Source: Heterodera schachtii (Eukaryota; Nematoda; Chromadorea; Rhabditida; Heteroderidae). Taken from it: 64,000 bases of DNA. The notes beneath the pieces were generated by a model. The model was not told where the DNA came from. It saw nothing but the letters and a program-made list of their open reading frames with translations, and made no database searches. Shown here piece after piece: positions 10,561 through 22,323 of the stretch (its first letter is position 1; each line of letters starts with the position of its first letter). Where the stretch lies: assembly GCA_023374025.1 (NCBI GenBank), contig SIJG01000014.1, forward strand, positions 915,077 to 979,076. The letters run 5' to 3'. Position numbers and translations under genes: made by a program.

Positions 10561-13201
10561 TCAGTGATGAAAGGCTATGGGAAAAAAGCAAAGAGCGGCG
10601 AGAGAAAGTGAAACGAATGAAAGCGGAGGAAAATGCCTGAGGGCAAAGCTTTGGGGCTCATATCGCCGGTCCTCCCATCCCTCGCTGAGCACTTCCGCCA
10701 CTCTCTCCCAACTTCCGTTGCTTTGGTGGTTCGGCTCAACGCCGAGAATGTTCAGGACGAGCTGAAGCACAAATGAAAAAGCAATCATCCGACCAAAGGA
10801 AGGAGGGAGGGACTGACCTGATAAATGTCCACCACCTCAATCGGTTCGCTTTTGTAGTCCGCTTTGAATGCTTAATTAATTAGCAATTTCAATTGATTAT
10901 TATTGACAATTTTACCCGGTCCTCTTGCCATGAAAATTCCTAAATTTTTAAACATAAAATTGGGCCAATAAATGAGCCCTTTCCACCCTTCTGTCCATAC
11001 CTTGCATTGCTTCGTGTTCATTTTCCCATCCGTCGAGCATTTTCCATTTTTTGGCCAATTTCTCGCTAACATCGGTCGATGGAATATTTCGCTAAACATC
11101 AAAAGGCAATGACCGGTTTTGTCCATGCGAAGAAAGCAATGAATCAGTCAGTCACCGTAAGGAGAACAATCCCGGGCCGTGCGATCAGCACAATCGGAGC
11201 GATCAGTCGCGAGTCGCGCCAATGGAAATGGTCGGGGAGTTCGTGCCTAATTGGGCCAATTAAGAATTTGCCGTTAATTATTATTATAATGCGTGCCGTG
11301 CCTTCTGTAAACATTGACTAAAGGTGCCGTCTCTTCATTTTCGTAATCACCGACGAAAGCCCACTGGTCGCACACTTTAAGTTCGAAGAAAGTTGTGTCC
11401 TGAAGGAAGGGGTGGCACTTTTACAATAAAGGGACATTGGACGGAAGAACCTCTTCCCCGTCGATGGGCCAAACCATGGCAAATGCCAACGAATTGGCCA
11501 CTCGTCTGACCATGGAGGGGTCCGCCAAACACTCGTCGATGTAAAACTGGTCCTCCTCCTCCACCGCCATCAGTCCGTGGTCTGACAGCACCACCAAATT
11601 GGTCGACTGGTGAAGGTCCATCGTGTCCATCTCCTCCTTTTGGGGGATGAGTGCTTAGATTAGTTGGGTTCGTCAAATCACTTGGATCTTTCGCAGGTAA
11701 TTGTCGACCGTGGAAAGTGCTTGTCGCGTTTGACTTGACGACTGACCGCCCGAGCGAAGTGCCTTTGGGAAAATGCCAATGAGTAAAAATATTTGCCAGA
11801 ATTCAATTTTTTTTTTTGCCATTTACCTTGTCCAACCCATTGTATCGTAGAAGGACAAGCTGAAAACATTTGATCAAAAGTAGTTTTAATAAGTTATAAT
11901 CAATTAAGAAATGACATAATCCAATCAAAATATTTGTTCAAAATTTGGTTTAATTCTAAAATTTATTCGCCTGTTGTCTGTAGGGCTGATATTTTTTGAT
12001 ATGTTTGACAATGGTTGGCAAATGCGGCAGCAGATCGATGCTATTGGAATTGTTGAAAGAATGCCGTCGATTTTGCGGCACTTGGACGATCAAATCGACG
12101 TGGGCTTTCTGAACAAAAGGATTTCATTTAATAAAGCGGAGAGAGATGGACATGACAAGCGGGGAACCAATAGCAGTGCACGTCGATGCCCGCCTTTCCA
12201 ACCGCGTACCTTAAAGGGGTGTAAATATTGTGCCTACTTGCCTTCATTTTTACTCCGATTACAAAAACGCCCTCGGCCATTCTTCGCTCCCCCCCCCCCC
12301 CCTCTGCCCATTGGTTGTGCCATTGTCCCCACCAAAATGGTGCCGGATTGCCAGTCCACCAGAAGGGATTCGAGTCGTTGACACCAATGTCCCGTTGGAA
12401 AAGCATCGAAGAATTAGGCGCAAACATAAAATCGCTGGTGAAATTGTGACTTTCCACGTATAGGCCTGAACATTAAAAAAGCAAAAACGCATTGTGACAA
12501 ATTAATTTGGTCAAATCGGAGTTCACCTGTCGCGAGACTGAACCAATTTGGGTACGATTGGGTGGGGAAGACGGGCCTAAGTGAGAGGGCCTCCATTCCA
12601 TTCTGAGGCAACGGAATGACAAATGGAAAAACTCGGCCAAACCAACCTCGAGAAGTGTCTTTGCTCCGGGCTTCATTCTTGCGTTGGTCTGATTGAACAG
12701 ATTCGCGCCATACCCTCAACCAATTAATTAATGATTCGTTAATGGGTCGTACACGGCGGACGGGGGGTCTGTCTTTCCCCTCATCCCCCCCCCCCCCTTC
12801 TCTCTATCCCTTCCTCTCCCTCTCTTCTCTCTGTCCATCTCCCTATCACCCCTTATCTTCCCCCCCCTTTTCACGTACTCTATCTCTCTCTTTCTACTTT
12901 TAGCCTATCTCTCTCTCTCCCTCTCTTTCCTCCCACACCTCATACTTTCTTCCCTCTCTCTCCTTCCCCGTATCTCTCCGTCCCCTCCCCCCCCATCTTT
13001 TCTTCCCTCGTTATCTCCCCCCCTCTCTCTCTCTTTCCCTTTATCTCTCCCTCTCTCTTCCTCCCTCTCTCCCGCGCACTTACCGTCCACCAGAAGCAAA
13101 ATCAGATTCTGCCCTGCGGGTTCCTTCTGGGAATTGCAATAACAAAGCTCCAAAAAGAAGAGGAAAACAGCAAAAGCAAAGAAAAAAGGCAATCGCCGCA
13201 T
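10561..13201 (-). CDS. ENPP6-like ectonucleotide pyrophosphatase/phosphodiesterase
   Basis: Member of the alkaline-phosphatase-fold ENPP family, closest by eye to ENPP6, which removes phosphocholine from glycerophosphocholine and lysophospholipids at the cell surface. It starts at 13201 with a signal peptide (MRRLPFFFAFAVFLFFLELC) and reaches NLILLLVDG, the first metal-site strand. Exons in order then give YGANLFNQTNARMKPGAKTL (12710), LRPVFPTQSYPNWFSLATG (12580), the ENPP6-like FQRDIGVNDSNPFWWTGN (12390), ALSTVDNYLRKIQ (11720), TNLVVLSDHGLM with its metal-binding Asp and His (11590), and VLNILGVEPNHQSNGSWERV (10750). The nucleophile position in PTQSYPN is Ser, as in ENPP6, rather than the Thr of ENPP1-3. 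The C-terminal hydrophobic tail (SFVSLSLAALCFFPIAFHH) could be a GPI-anchor signal. The first intron is a CT-rich tract (12740-13080). Some middle exon edges are unresolved. Confidence 0.88.
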
Positions 13202-13218
13202 CGGAACAATCGCCGCGA

Positions 13219-13230
13219 CTGAAAAGAAAA
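13219..13230 (-). promoter_or_regulatory. Probable spliced-leader acceptor, ENPP6-like gene
   Basis: Read on the minus strand, TTTTCTTTTCAG ends 17 nt before the chosen ATG at 13201. It is a near-ideal nematode 3' splice site with no upstream exon of this gene in view, as expected for trans-splicing of a spliced leader. It supports the start codon choice. Confidence 0.55.
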
Positions 13231-14088
13231 TTAAGCGAATGGCAAAAGAAAGGAAAAGGGCCAATGGTGGCAGAAAAAGACATGTCCGAAGAAGTTTAAA
13301 TTGATGAGGTGACATCGTTTTGGTGTTGTGTAACATCCCAACCCCCGGGGGAATTAAATTCGACCGAATGGGCCAAAGGGAAGCGAAGGGACGGACGGAT
13401 CAGCAGCCGAAAGCCAACACAAAGCAGCGGCGCCCCCGCCACCCTCAAATCACTTCGCCCAACGGCTGCTGCCGCTTCTCCCCATTCCGGCGGCTTTTCG
13501 TCGGATGTTTTGGCCCTCGGCAATTGCCCTTTCCCAACGGACCTTTTGGGTATTAATTCTCCCCCCCCCCCCTCCCAATTCTTCCGCATGAACCAAACAA
13601 TCGCCGTTTGAAAGACTAATGGAGGGGGGGGGGGGGGGGAATCCGCGACATAAGGCATTTACGCCCCCCGGCCCAATGATTTGCCCACCCTTTGGCCCTA
13701 AACACCCGAAACGCAATAACCACTAACGATCAATAAACGAGTTGGCCGGTTCAAACCAACAAAACGGAAGAAATGTTTTGCCATGCCATTACCCCCCCCC
13801 CCACACCAATAGCATTTATTAGAACGCTAAATTTTGCGTAACCTATCAAATCGCGAAATTTGATATATTTCTAAGAAACCATACGTTAAGCCAAGTGATG
13901 GGGGGGGGGGGAATGATAATTTTTTAAATTGCAGATGCTAACTTTCATATTTCTCCTTGCTTTTTGGTGCAAATAAGAAATTGCCATGACAAATTTATTT
14001 AAAAATGCAAGTTTTCTGATAAACAAAGACGAAAAGATGCGAGAATGTCACTTTTCCAAACACATCGTATCCAAAAAACACTGAAAGT
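13231..14088. other. Intergenic with long G/C homopolymers
   Basis: Spacer between the ENPP6-like gene and the 3' end of SF3A3. It carries a C run at about 13560, a G run of about 17 at 13623-13640, a C run at about 13793 and a G run at about 13902. Low-complexity open frames here are not convincing genes. Confidence 0.5.
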
Positions 14089-16598
14089 CTACAGTAATCC
14101 CTGTCGCTTGAGATCCTCATAAGTGCGTCTGTTGACAACATTTCCCAATGAATCCTCAAATTCCTCATCCGCTTCAGGGTTCCATTTGTTTCGGTTTTTT
14201 TCGTCACAAATTTTCTTCCATAATCTGAAAAAATGTTGAAAAAATTATTTGGGTTTCATTATTCGGACACTCACTCAATGGCATCATTTATCTTTGTGAT
14301 GTTAGTGAAATGTGCCGTGTTCGGAATGCCCAAACAGCGCATTCCGTGCGAATGCCGCCATTCCTAAAGGGTGATTTTGTGATTCAACGGTAAATTAGGT
14401 AAAATTAAGTGTTTTCTCACAGTGAAATGTCGCTGGAATGCCTTCGGCCCCTTGTACACTTGGTTTCCACAAATCTCGCAACTGTAGCCAATGTTTAGCC
14501 CGTGCAATTTGTACAGCCAATACGGAATTGGCTTCCCGTCCCAATCAAGTGGTAAATTCTTCGGATTGTACGGCACATTGTCGGCTTCTTCTTCGACTTC
14601 GTACACTTCCTCCACGTCGTCCTCCTCCTCCTCCTCTCCCACTGCTCGCGCCTGTTTCCTCTCGATATTTTCTCGCGTTGCCGCTCTTTCGGAACTGACC
14701 AATTCAGAAAGCCTCAAAAAGTTACGCAGAATTATTTGAATAAGATGAGTTAGGGTTCACTATATTAAGGTGTTTTTTTTTGGTCGTTTTGAATTTTAGG
14801 AATAAGAAAATGTGCTTTTGAAATTAGAACTAACGGGTCTTTTCATAAATATTATCCTACCAAGCTATATTTTAAAAAAGTTTTGCATTTGATATCAACA
14901 GAAGTGTTTTAACTCAAAAGTTAAAACATTTAGGCAAAAAAAATAAAATAAAAAATTGATAAAATTATTATTTTTTGAAATCACAAGCAAAATCTGACGG
15001 CTAATTCAGAAATAGCACCCCCGGTTTTCTGAAGTCTAATCAGATTAAAAACAAAAAATCTTTGTTTTGAATGTTTCGTTTATTTTATGGGCTTTTTTCA
15101 AGCCAAAACCATCAGTCTAAAACCCGGGAAAATTATTTATAAGTTTTTAAGAAAAGCGTGCGATCAAATTATAGCTGACTAATTAGGCTTTAGAATAACA
15201 TCAATTATTTCGATTAAAAAAAAAAGAAAATTCAAGTTATGCTAACTATAATCGAGAGGACAATATTTATGAACCGACCAAATGATTTAAAAAGTTTCTT
15301 TGGCACCAGCACTTTTGATAACATTAATTTTCATTGTCACCTCAAAATATGCGTTTCCGCCTTGGCAAGAGTGTACTTCCGATTCTCTTCTTTTGTGTCT
15401 TCAGCGTTGAATTTTCCATTTCCATTGACAACAGTCGAACCATCGGAATTTTTTGTGGAAAGTAAACGGAGAGCCCTTTCTTTTACGGTCCTAAATATGA
15501 GTTGATTTGGTAATAGTTTATGTGTGTTAATCAAGACAACAACAAACCCTCCGCATTTGAGTCCGAGTTCGATTAACGCCGCTTTGAGTCGATCGGCGCC
15601 TAATTCCTCCAATTCCTCGAGGCTGTTGAAGTTAGACAAATCGATCTCTGCGGACGGTTGCGCGAACTTTGTCATCGCGCCGCTTGGCTTTTCGTTGGAC
15701 CACCCAATCACTTTGCCTTCCTTCCATTTTTCTTCAAAATCCTTTAAAAATATACAATTTAATTAAGTCAATAATCACTTCTTTTTTGTCCCTTTATTGC
15801 TTACTTTGTCCACACGATCCAATTCCAAAACAATGTCAATGAGTGGCTTCGCCCGGGAAATAAAATCCCTCAAATATTCCTCCAGAGAAACGACATATGT
15901 TTTGTAGGCACCCGTCTTCTTCGTTTTTTCTCTGGAAAGTTCGTGGAGGTCGTCGAACTTCGAAAGATACGAAATATAATCAACACGCTAAATGGGAAAC
16001 ACGTTAATATAATTAGTTAAATTTTGCATTACTACTCACAGTGACTTCCTTTAGATTTACATATTGCTCATGCAATGAATGAAGGTCCAAAAACTTTCCG
16101 TATCCCTCCTCATCCGTGAAACGGACCATCTCCTTTTCCAATCGGTCTGGGTCCTGGATGTAATTGGCCATCTCTTGAAACTCAATTGTCAGTGTCCGAG
16201 CAGTGTCGTTCGGGTTTTTTCGATGAACATCCTTCAACGTTTTTAAACGAGAATAAAACTCAGCGAATTCATTTGGACCGCCAATGGATTGGACTTCTTT
16301 GCTGCGTTCACCGTGTTCATCTTTGTAGGCATTGATTAGCTTTTCCGTAGCCAATTGATTTCTCTTAAACTCACAGTTTTGACATTATTAAAAGAAATTG
16401 AACCAAATTACCTCAATCAACCGTTTTATGCGTTGGTCGGAATTAATTCTTTCGCGTTGCTAAAAAAAGGTTCCAATGACTAAATTTATAAAAAAAACAT
16501 ACTGATTTTTTATCCATCATAAATTCATTAACCATCAGATCGATGCACCGTTCTCGCTCCTCATGACAATTTCGTTGGACTTCAAGCAAAGATTCCAT
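14089..16598 (-). CDS. sf3a3: Splicing factor 3A subunit 3 (SF3a60/PRP9)
   Basis: Subunit of the U2 snRNP SF3a complex, which works in branch-site recognition. It starts at 16598 ([20 protein letters not shown]) and ends at 14089 with [13 protein letters not shown], matching the family's invariant C-terminus. Intermediate family blocks are [20 protein letters not shown] (16280), [20 protein letters not shown] (16090), [20 protein letters not shown] (15630) and [20 protein letters not shown] (14530). The matrin/U1C-type zinc finger is [19 protein letters not shown] followed, after an intron, by [19 protein letters not shown]. An acidic stretch ([17 protein letters not shown]) precedes the finger as in other animals. 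About 500 residues over some nine exons; one AT-rich intron (about 14720-15340) is unusually long. No oddity in key residues. Confidence 0.95.
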
Positions 16599-16620
16599 TT
16601 AGATAATTTGCTTTTAATTT

Positions 16621-16705
16621 TAAAACCAGAATTATTAAGTTTAAAAGAGGAGAGAGACTGGTAGAGAGCGAGAGAGAGAAGAGGAGAGAGAGTGAGAGAC
16701 TAAAA
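16621..16705. repeat. GA-rich low-complexity tract
   Basis: Run of gagagaga-type words (about 16645-16700) just upstream of SF3A3 and before the LTR element. Possibly promoter DNA; no gene. Confidence 0.6.
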
Positions 16706-16790
16706 TAGATTATTTATTTGTTTTTAAATTAAATAATCATTTGCTTTTTAAATTATAATTTCAATTTAAATAAATATTCAATCATTGTAT

Positions 16791-17364
16791 TGTAACCCAC
16801 AACCCCCTCCCAATTTACTCAAAAACCCTGGGACTCAATTAGGCTAACATTCCTCCTCCCGTTAACACATTTCTCTTTTCCCACCTTATCTCCCGTTTAA
16901 TCTCCCTCATCCATTTCACATCCGTTCCCCTTTTCCGTTTTCCTTCCGCCGCTTACGGACACTTCACGTACAAAAGGCACTCCGATCACACCAATCGAGG
17001 AGGGAGAGAGGAAGAGCACGTAAATCCATAATTCACTCAGTCTCTCCCCTCCGTCCCTTTCCCTTAGGGCTTCTTTCCCTTCCCCTCAGGGCTTTTCTCA
17101 CCCCAAGGAATTCAATCCCTCCAGGGCACTTTCTTACCAATGGCACTTCCGAAATCCAATCAATCCTCCCCTTTTCTAATCTCAATCAACACGGCACTTA
17201 TTTTAAACAATTTTATTTATATTTATTTTCTCATTTTCGTTAATAAATAATAAAACTCAATTCGACATTTGGAAATAAAAGGGAAATTAAAGGGGAAATT
17301 CGGTAATAAATAAAGCGTCTTTTTCGGACAATTTCCCTCCCGGCCCGGCACGTTCCCACATTTC
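16791..17364 (+). repeat. 5' LTR
   Basis: 574-bp direct repeat of 21118-21690. It includes a pyrimidine-rich segment (17035-17095) and an AT-rich end with ttttatttatatttatt near 17210. The boundary is set by the TGTAT target duplication on the left and by the TGG primer-site sequence on the right. Confidence 0.88.
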
Positions 17365-18420
17365 TGGTAGCACCGGATGGTTGTCGAATGACAACCTTTC
17401 CACCCTCTCTCTGGGTAACATTGCCCAATTTCACCTCTGGCATTTCTTCCCACTAATTCATAATTTTTTTTCTCTCGCTCATTTTTCCTTTCCTTTCACT
17501 TTTTGGCCTTCTCCACAATATTCACGTGCCGCCGCAATTAGTTGTTCAATTCCATCTCCGACTTCTTGCAAATAACAGCTGTCGTGGAGTTCAAAGCTTC
17601 TCGATTAGCAGAGCGGATTTTTTTTCCCCCTTAATTCAATGGCCATTTTCCTCCGATTTCCACCCAAACATTTTGATTAAAAGCTTAAAATCTTCCCCCC
17701 CCCCACTCCCCTTTAAACATCGAATATCCCGTTCTCAGGACAAATTGCGCAACATTCAAATTCAAGCCATTTCCCTCACATTCAGCATTCAAATTTCAGG
17801 CCATTTCCGTGCATCAAACATTCAGCCATTTTCTCGCATACAACATTCAAAATTCCAGGCCATTTGCACATCAAACATTAAAATTCCAGGCCAATTGCGC
17901 ATCCAACATTTAAATTCCAGGCCCTTTGCGCATTCAACATTCAAATTTCAGGCCATTTGCACATCCAAATTCAAATTCCAGGCCATTTGCGCATCCAACA
18001 TTCAAATTCCAGGCCATTTGCGCATCCAACATTCAAATTCCAGGCCATTCCCTCGCACCCTCCCGGCCCGGCACGTTCCCACATTTCTGGTAGCACCGGA
18101 TGGTTGTCAAACGACAACCTTTCCATCCTCTCTCTGGGTTGTCACATTTCACCTCTGGCATTTCTTCCTGCAAATTTACATTTTTTTCTCTCGCTCATTT
18201 TTTCTCCCCGCCCTTTTCCCTTCCCCACAATATTCACGCGCCGCCGCAATTAGTTGTTCAGTTCCAACTCCGACTTCTTGCAAATAAAGCTGTCGTGAAG
18301 TTCAAAACTTCTCGATTAGCAGAGCGGAATTTTTTTCCATTGGCCAATTCTCAGATTTTTCGCACAAACAATTTATTAAAGCTCAAAAGCCCCTCCCCCG
18401 CCCCCTCTTCATCATCGAAC
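17335..18420 (+). repeat. Tandemly duplicated leader inside the LTR element
   Basis: The last ~30 bp of the 5' LTR, the TGGTAGCACCGG site and about 350 bp of leader (17335-17720) are repeated, diverged, at about 18058-18420; the period is about 723 bp. The second copy therefore contains a second LTR-end/primer-site junction. The stretch between the copies is minisatellite. Confidence 0.75.
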
Positions 18421-19700
18421 ATTTCATTTCAGGAAAATTGTGGAGCCAGCATTTTAGTTTACAGGCCATTTCGCGCATCCAGCATTCAACCATTTTCCTC
18501 GCATACAACATTCAAATTTCAGGCCATTTTCCTCGCATACAACATTCAAATTTCCAGGCCATTTTTCCTCGCTTACAACATTCAAAATTCCAGGCCATTT
18601 TTCCTCGCATAAACATTCAAATTTCTAGGCCATTTTTCCTCGCATACAACATTCAAATTTCCAGGCCATTTTTCCTCGCTTACAACATTCAAATTTCAGG
18701 CCATTTCCCTCACATTCAACATTCAAATTCCAGGCCACCTCACATCCAAAATTCAAATTCCAGGCCATTTGCGCACCCAACATTCAAATTTCAAGCCATT
18801 TTGCTCGCTTACAAACATTCAAATCCAGGCCATTTCCCTCACATCCAACATTCAAATTTCAGGCCATTTCCTCGCATATAAATTTAAATTTCAGGCCATT
18901 TTCCTCGCTTACCACATTCAAATCCCCGGCCATTTGCGCACCCAACATTCAAATCCAGGCCATTCTCTCGCATCCAACATTCAAATTTCAGGCCATTCCC
19001 TCACATCCAACATTCAAATTCCAGGCCCTTTGCGCATCCTACATTCAAATTCCAGGCCATTTGCGCATTCAACATTCAAATTCCAGGCCATTTGCACATC
19101 CAAATTCAAATTCCAGGCCATTTGCGCATCCAACATTCAAATTCCAGGCCATTTGCGCATCCAACATTCAAATTCCAGGCCATTTGCGCATCCAACATTC
19201 AAATTCCAGGCCCTTTGCGCATCCTACATTCAAATTCCAGGCCATTTGCACATCCAAATTCAAATTCCAGGGCATTTGCGCATTCAACATTCAAATTCCA
19301 GGCCATTCCCTCGCATTCAACATTCAAATTCCAGGCCATTTGCGCATCCAACATTCAAATTTCAGGCCATTTCCTCGCATCCAACATTTAAATTTCAGGC
19401 CATTTGCGCATCCAACATTCAATTCCAGGCCATTCCCTCGCATCCAACATTCAAATTTCAGGCCATTTCCTCGCATCCAACATTTAAATTTCAGGCCATT
19501 TTGCTCGCTTACAACATTTAAATCCAGGCCATTTCCTCACATCCAACATTCAAATTTCAGGCCATTTCCTCACATCAAACATTCAAATTTCAGGCCATTT
19601 TCCTCGCTTAGAACGCTTTTTCCTCGCAACCAATTTCAGTTACCAGGCCATTTGTGCATCCAACATTCAGTTACCAAGCCATTTCCTAGCATCAAACATT
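17757..19700 (+). repeat. 31-bp minisatellite inside LTR element
   Basis: Some 60 imperfect copies of a unit built from CATTCAAATTCCAGGCCATT plus a variable link (ttgcgcatccaa, ttcctcgcatac, ccctcacatcca). The commonest unit is 31 bp. It lacks stops in all three plus-strand frames, so long open frames (e.g. 18769-19521 and 19061-19792) arise in different frames with the same 31-residue period (HSNSRPFAHPTFKFQAICAS and so on). These are repeat artefacts unless a product is shown. It is interrupted by the second leader copy at 18058-18420. Confidence 0.85.
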
Positions 19701-19799
19701 CAGCTTGCACATACACAGTTTTCAGGGAAGTTCTAAACCTTTATATATGCTTTACACACCCACACCCTCACATTTTTAACCACCTTAGTTAATGCTTAA

Positions 19800-21117
19800 T
19801 ATTTTTTAAAATTAAAACTACCATAACTCAAGTTACAACCTGGTTACTATTTAGTAGCATCCAGCGAATCATACTTAACTTTTATTTCTCTTGGCGTTCT
19901 CGCACCGTTCTTCTCTTGTACCCTTCCGAATTAATTGGTCAAAATACTACCTCTCAATTTTACACAGTTTTAATTAAATTAAACTTTCGGTACCAAAATT
20001 CCTATATTACGCAATTCCAAACAAAAAAACAAGTAGGATTACCTTCACTGGGTTATCTTACTAAAAAAACAACTAAAATCTTAGCTCCTCTCTCAATTTA
20101 ACCTCCTTAAATCCATGATTTTTTTCCTATTTAACTAATTTGATTTTCCATTTGGATTTTTCCTAATAAATTCCTTTTTACTTTAATATCAAAAAGCATT
20201 AAACGAAACAATATCCAGGAAATTAATTTTGTATGTTATCGTTTTTAAACTGTCCTATTTTTTTCTTTAATTTATTAATCCAAAATTTAGGTTTTGTTTT
20301 TCCATTAAGCCCAAATGCAACAATTCTTTAAAAAAAGCGATTTTCCCCAAAGGGATATATTGCAAAAAAAAAGCACTACAATGCCAAATAAATCCTTTTA
20401 AATTAGTAAAAAGGGCTAAATTATCATCTCAATTTCCCCAACCCACAAATTTCCATTTTAAATTCCTGCCCTATTTTTTCTAAATTTTTGAATTTATCCA
20501 TTAGCTTTCAATCCTAATTTCCGATTAGTTTCCTAATTGTTTAGTTAGCCGAATTAATCTGTCCATCCTTTTGCACCAAAATCCCGAAATTAAAGTTTTG
20601 TTTTTCCAAGTGAACCCCAAAATCCATCCATTCTAAAAACAAACTACAAGCGGATTTTCCTCTACGGGATTTCTTGCAGAAAAGCGATAATTCCTTTCCC
20701 AACGCAGTTTTGATGTCATAATTTTACATTTCAAAAATGCATATTTCTCACACCCTGCACTCATAAACGATGACATGGCACAATGTCCCCCACACTTCCT
20801 TCCTCTTTCCAGCCCATGGTAGTCCAACTATCCTCCTCTCCAACCACACCCGAACCACACTAAAACAAAATATTTTTTTTCAGGAATCCTTGGAACTTCA
20901 CTTTGTGTTAAACGCTCAGATCCAGTGACCATTGCTCAAACAATTTTGCCTATCTGCACTGCGCAATGAAATCACAGATGATATGAACTCGATGAAGGAA
21001 AGATGATATGATGAGTGATTTGATGATTCCGTTTTCGATGGACATTCATATCTCTTCTTATCTTTCACCATCTACCCTCACCAAAGACCAGGGACGGTCT
21101 TCCTGTGGCGTCGGAGG
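19800..21117. other. AT-rich 3' interior of LTR element
   Basis: AT-rich DNA with no credible open frame, ending in gtggcgtcggagg just before the 3' LTR. That is a weak candidate for the polypurine tract. I see no remains of retroviral-type enzymes on either strand. Confidence 0.6.
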
Positions 21118-21690
21118 TGTAACCCACAACCCCCTCCCAATTTACTCAAAAACCCTGGGACTCAATTAGGCTAACATTCCTCCTTCCGTTAACACATTTC
21201 TCTTTTCCCACCTTATCTCCCGTTTAATCTCCCTCATCCATTTCACATCCGTTCCCCTTTTCCGTTTTCCTTCCGCCGCTTACGGACACTTCACGTACAA
21301 AAGGCACTCCGATCACACCAATCGAGGAGGGAGAGAGGAAGAGCACGTAAATCCATAATTCACTCAGTCTCTCCCCTCCGTCCCTTTCCCTTAGGGCTTC
21401 TTTCCCTTCCCCTCAGGGCTTTTCTCACCCCAAGGAATTCAATCCCTCCAGGGCACTTTCTTACCAATGGCACTTCCGAAATCCAATCAATCCTCCCCTT
21501 TTCTAATCTCAATCAACACGGCACTTATTTTAAACAATTTTATTTATATTTATTTTCTCATTTTCGTTAATAAATAATAAAACTCATTCGACATTTGGAA
21601 ATAAAAGGGAAATTAAAGGGGAAATTCGGTAATAAATAAAGCGTCTTTTTCGGACAATTTCCCTCCCGGCCCGGCACGTTCCCACATTTC
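21118..21690 (+). repeat. 3' LTR
   Basis: 573-bp copy of the 5' LTR with about two differences, ending in CCCACATTTC, then the target duplication TGTAT at 21691-21695. Confidence 0.88.
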
Positions 21691-21721
21691 TGTATTTAAA
21701 AGTTTCTTCTCTTCTAATCAC

Positions 21722-22323
21722 TAGAGACCGGACTTTTAGGCACGAAAATTTCTCAAATAGGCACCTAAAAAAGGCACCGAAAATGTGAAAAAAGGCATAA
21801 AAAATGGCAAAAAAGGCACGAAAAAATGGAAAAAGGCACCAAATATTCAACATTTTTCTAGCAAAAATTTAAAAATTTATTTTTTCCTTTTTTTTTTTTT
21901 TTCTGGCCAAATTTTTTTTTTCTTCTATGTTATATCAACAATTTCATAACCGGAGAGAAAAAAAGGAATTTTTAGCTCCGAAAAAATGACAATTTTTGGG
22001 GGTCCCGGCGGTGCCGATAGGCGCCGCCGGAAAAATTTTTTGCAAATTGTAAGAATATGATAAGAAAAATTGCAAAAAATGAAAATATTTTCCATTTTTT
22101 TCCAAAAATCCTGAAAAAGGCATGAAAAAAGGCACCAAAAGGCAAAAAAGGCACCAAAATTACGTGCCCGGCATAAGGCACCAAAATCGCAAAAAAGGCA
22201 AAAAAAGGCACCAAAAAGTTCAAGCTAGAAGCTTCAAACCAAGTTAAAAACTCGTTTTTCGTGCATATTAGGCCGTAGCAAGTTAGCAAAAAAAAAGGCA
22301 TATGCCTCAAAATCCGGTCTCTA
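21722..22323. mobile_element. hAT-type MITE
   Basis: 602 bp; ends TAGAGACCGG and CCGGTCTCTA; 8-bp duplication CTAATCAC at 21714-21721 and 22324-22331, which fits the hAT target pattern nTnnnnAn. The interior is rich in AAAAAGGCACCAAAA words on both sides of an AT-rich core. It contains the GC-rich GATA-loop hairpin at 22005-22030. Inserted in the start of a 21-bp minisatellite, 18 bp from the LTR retrotransposon's duplication. Confidence 0.88.

Larger units (their letters stand above)
16791..21690 (+). mobile_element. Non-coding LTR retrotransposon (young insertion)
   Basis: A 4900-bp element with two nearly identical long terminal repeats (16791-17364 and 21118-21690), flanked by the 5-bp duplication TGTAT (16786-16790 and 21691-21695). 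The LTRs begin TGTAACCC. Directly after the 5' LTR comes TGGTAGCACCGG, a primer-binding-site-like TGG sequence, which sets the orientation. The LTRs differ at about two places (one substitution near 16860/21184 and a 1-nt indel near 17259/21585), so insertion was recent. There is no gag, protease, reverse transcriptase or integrase; the interior holds a duplicated leader, a 31-bp minisatellite and AT-rich DNA. It would need a partner element's enzymes (TRIM/LARD-like, TSD and LTR ends suggestive of BEL/Pao or Gypsy). Confidence 0.88.

Noticed and set aside
18769..19792. Long open frames on the plus strand (HSNSRPFAHP-type repeats)
   Set aside because: They arise from a stop-free 31-bp minisatellite and exist in several frames with the same text, so they are not evidence of a gene.
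16791..21690. Segmental duplication rather than LTR element
   Set aside because: The exact 5-bp flanking duplication, a TGG primer-site sequence after the left copy and the TGT start of both copies favour a retrotransposon.
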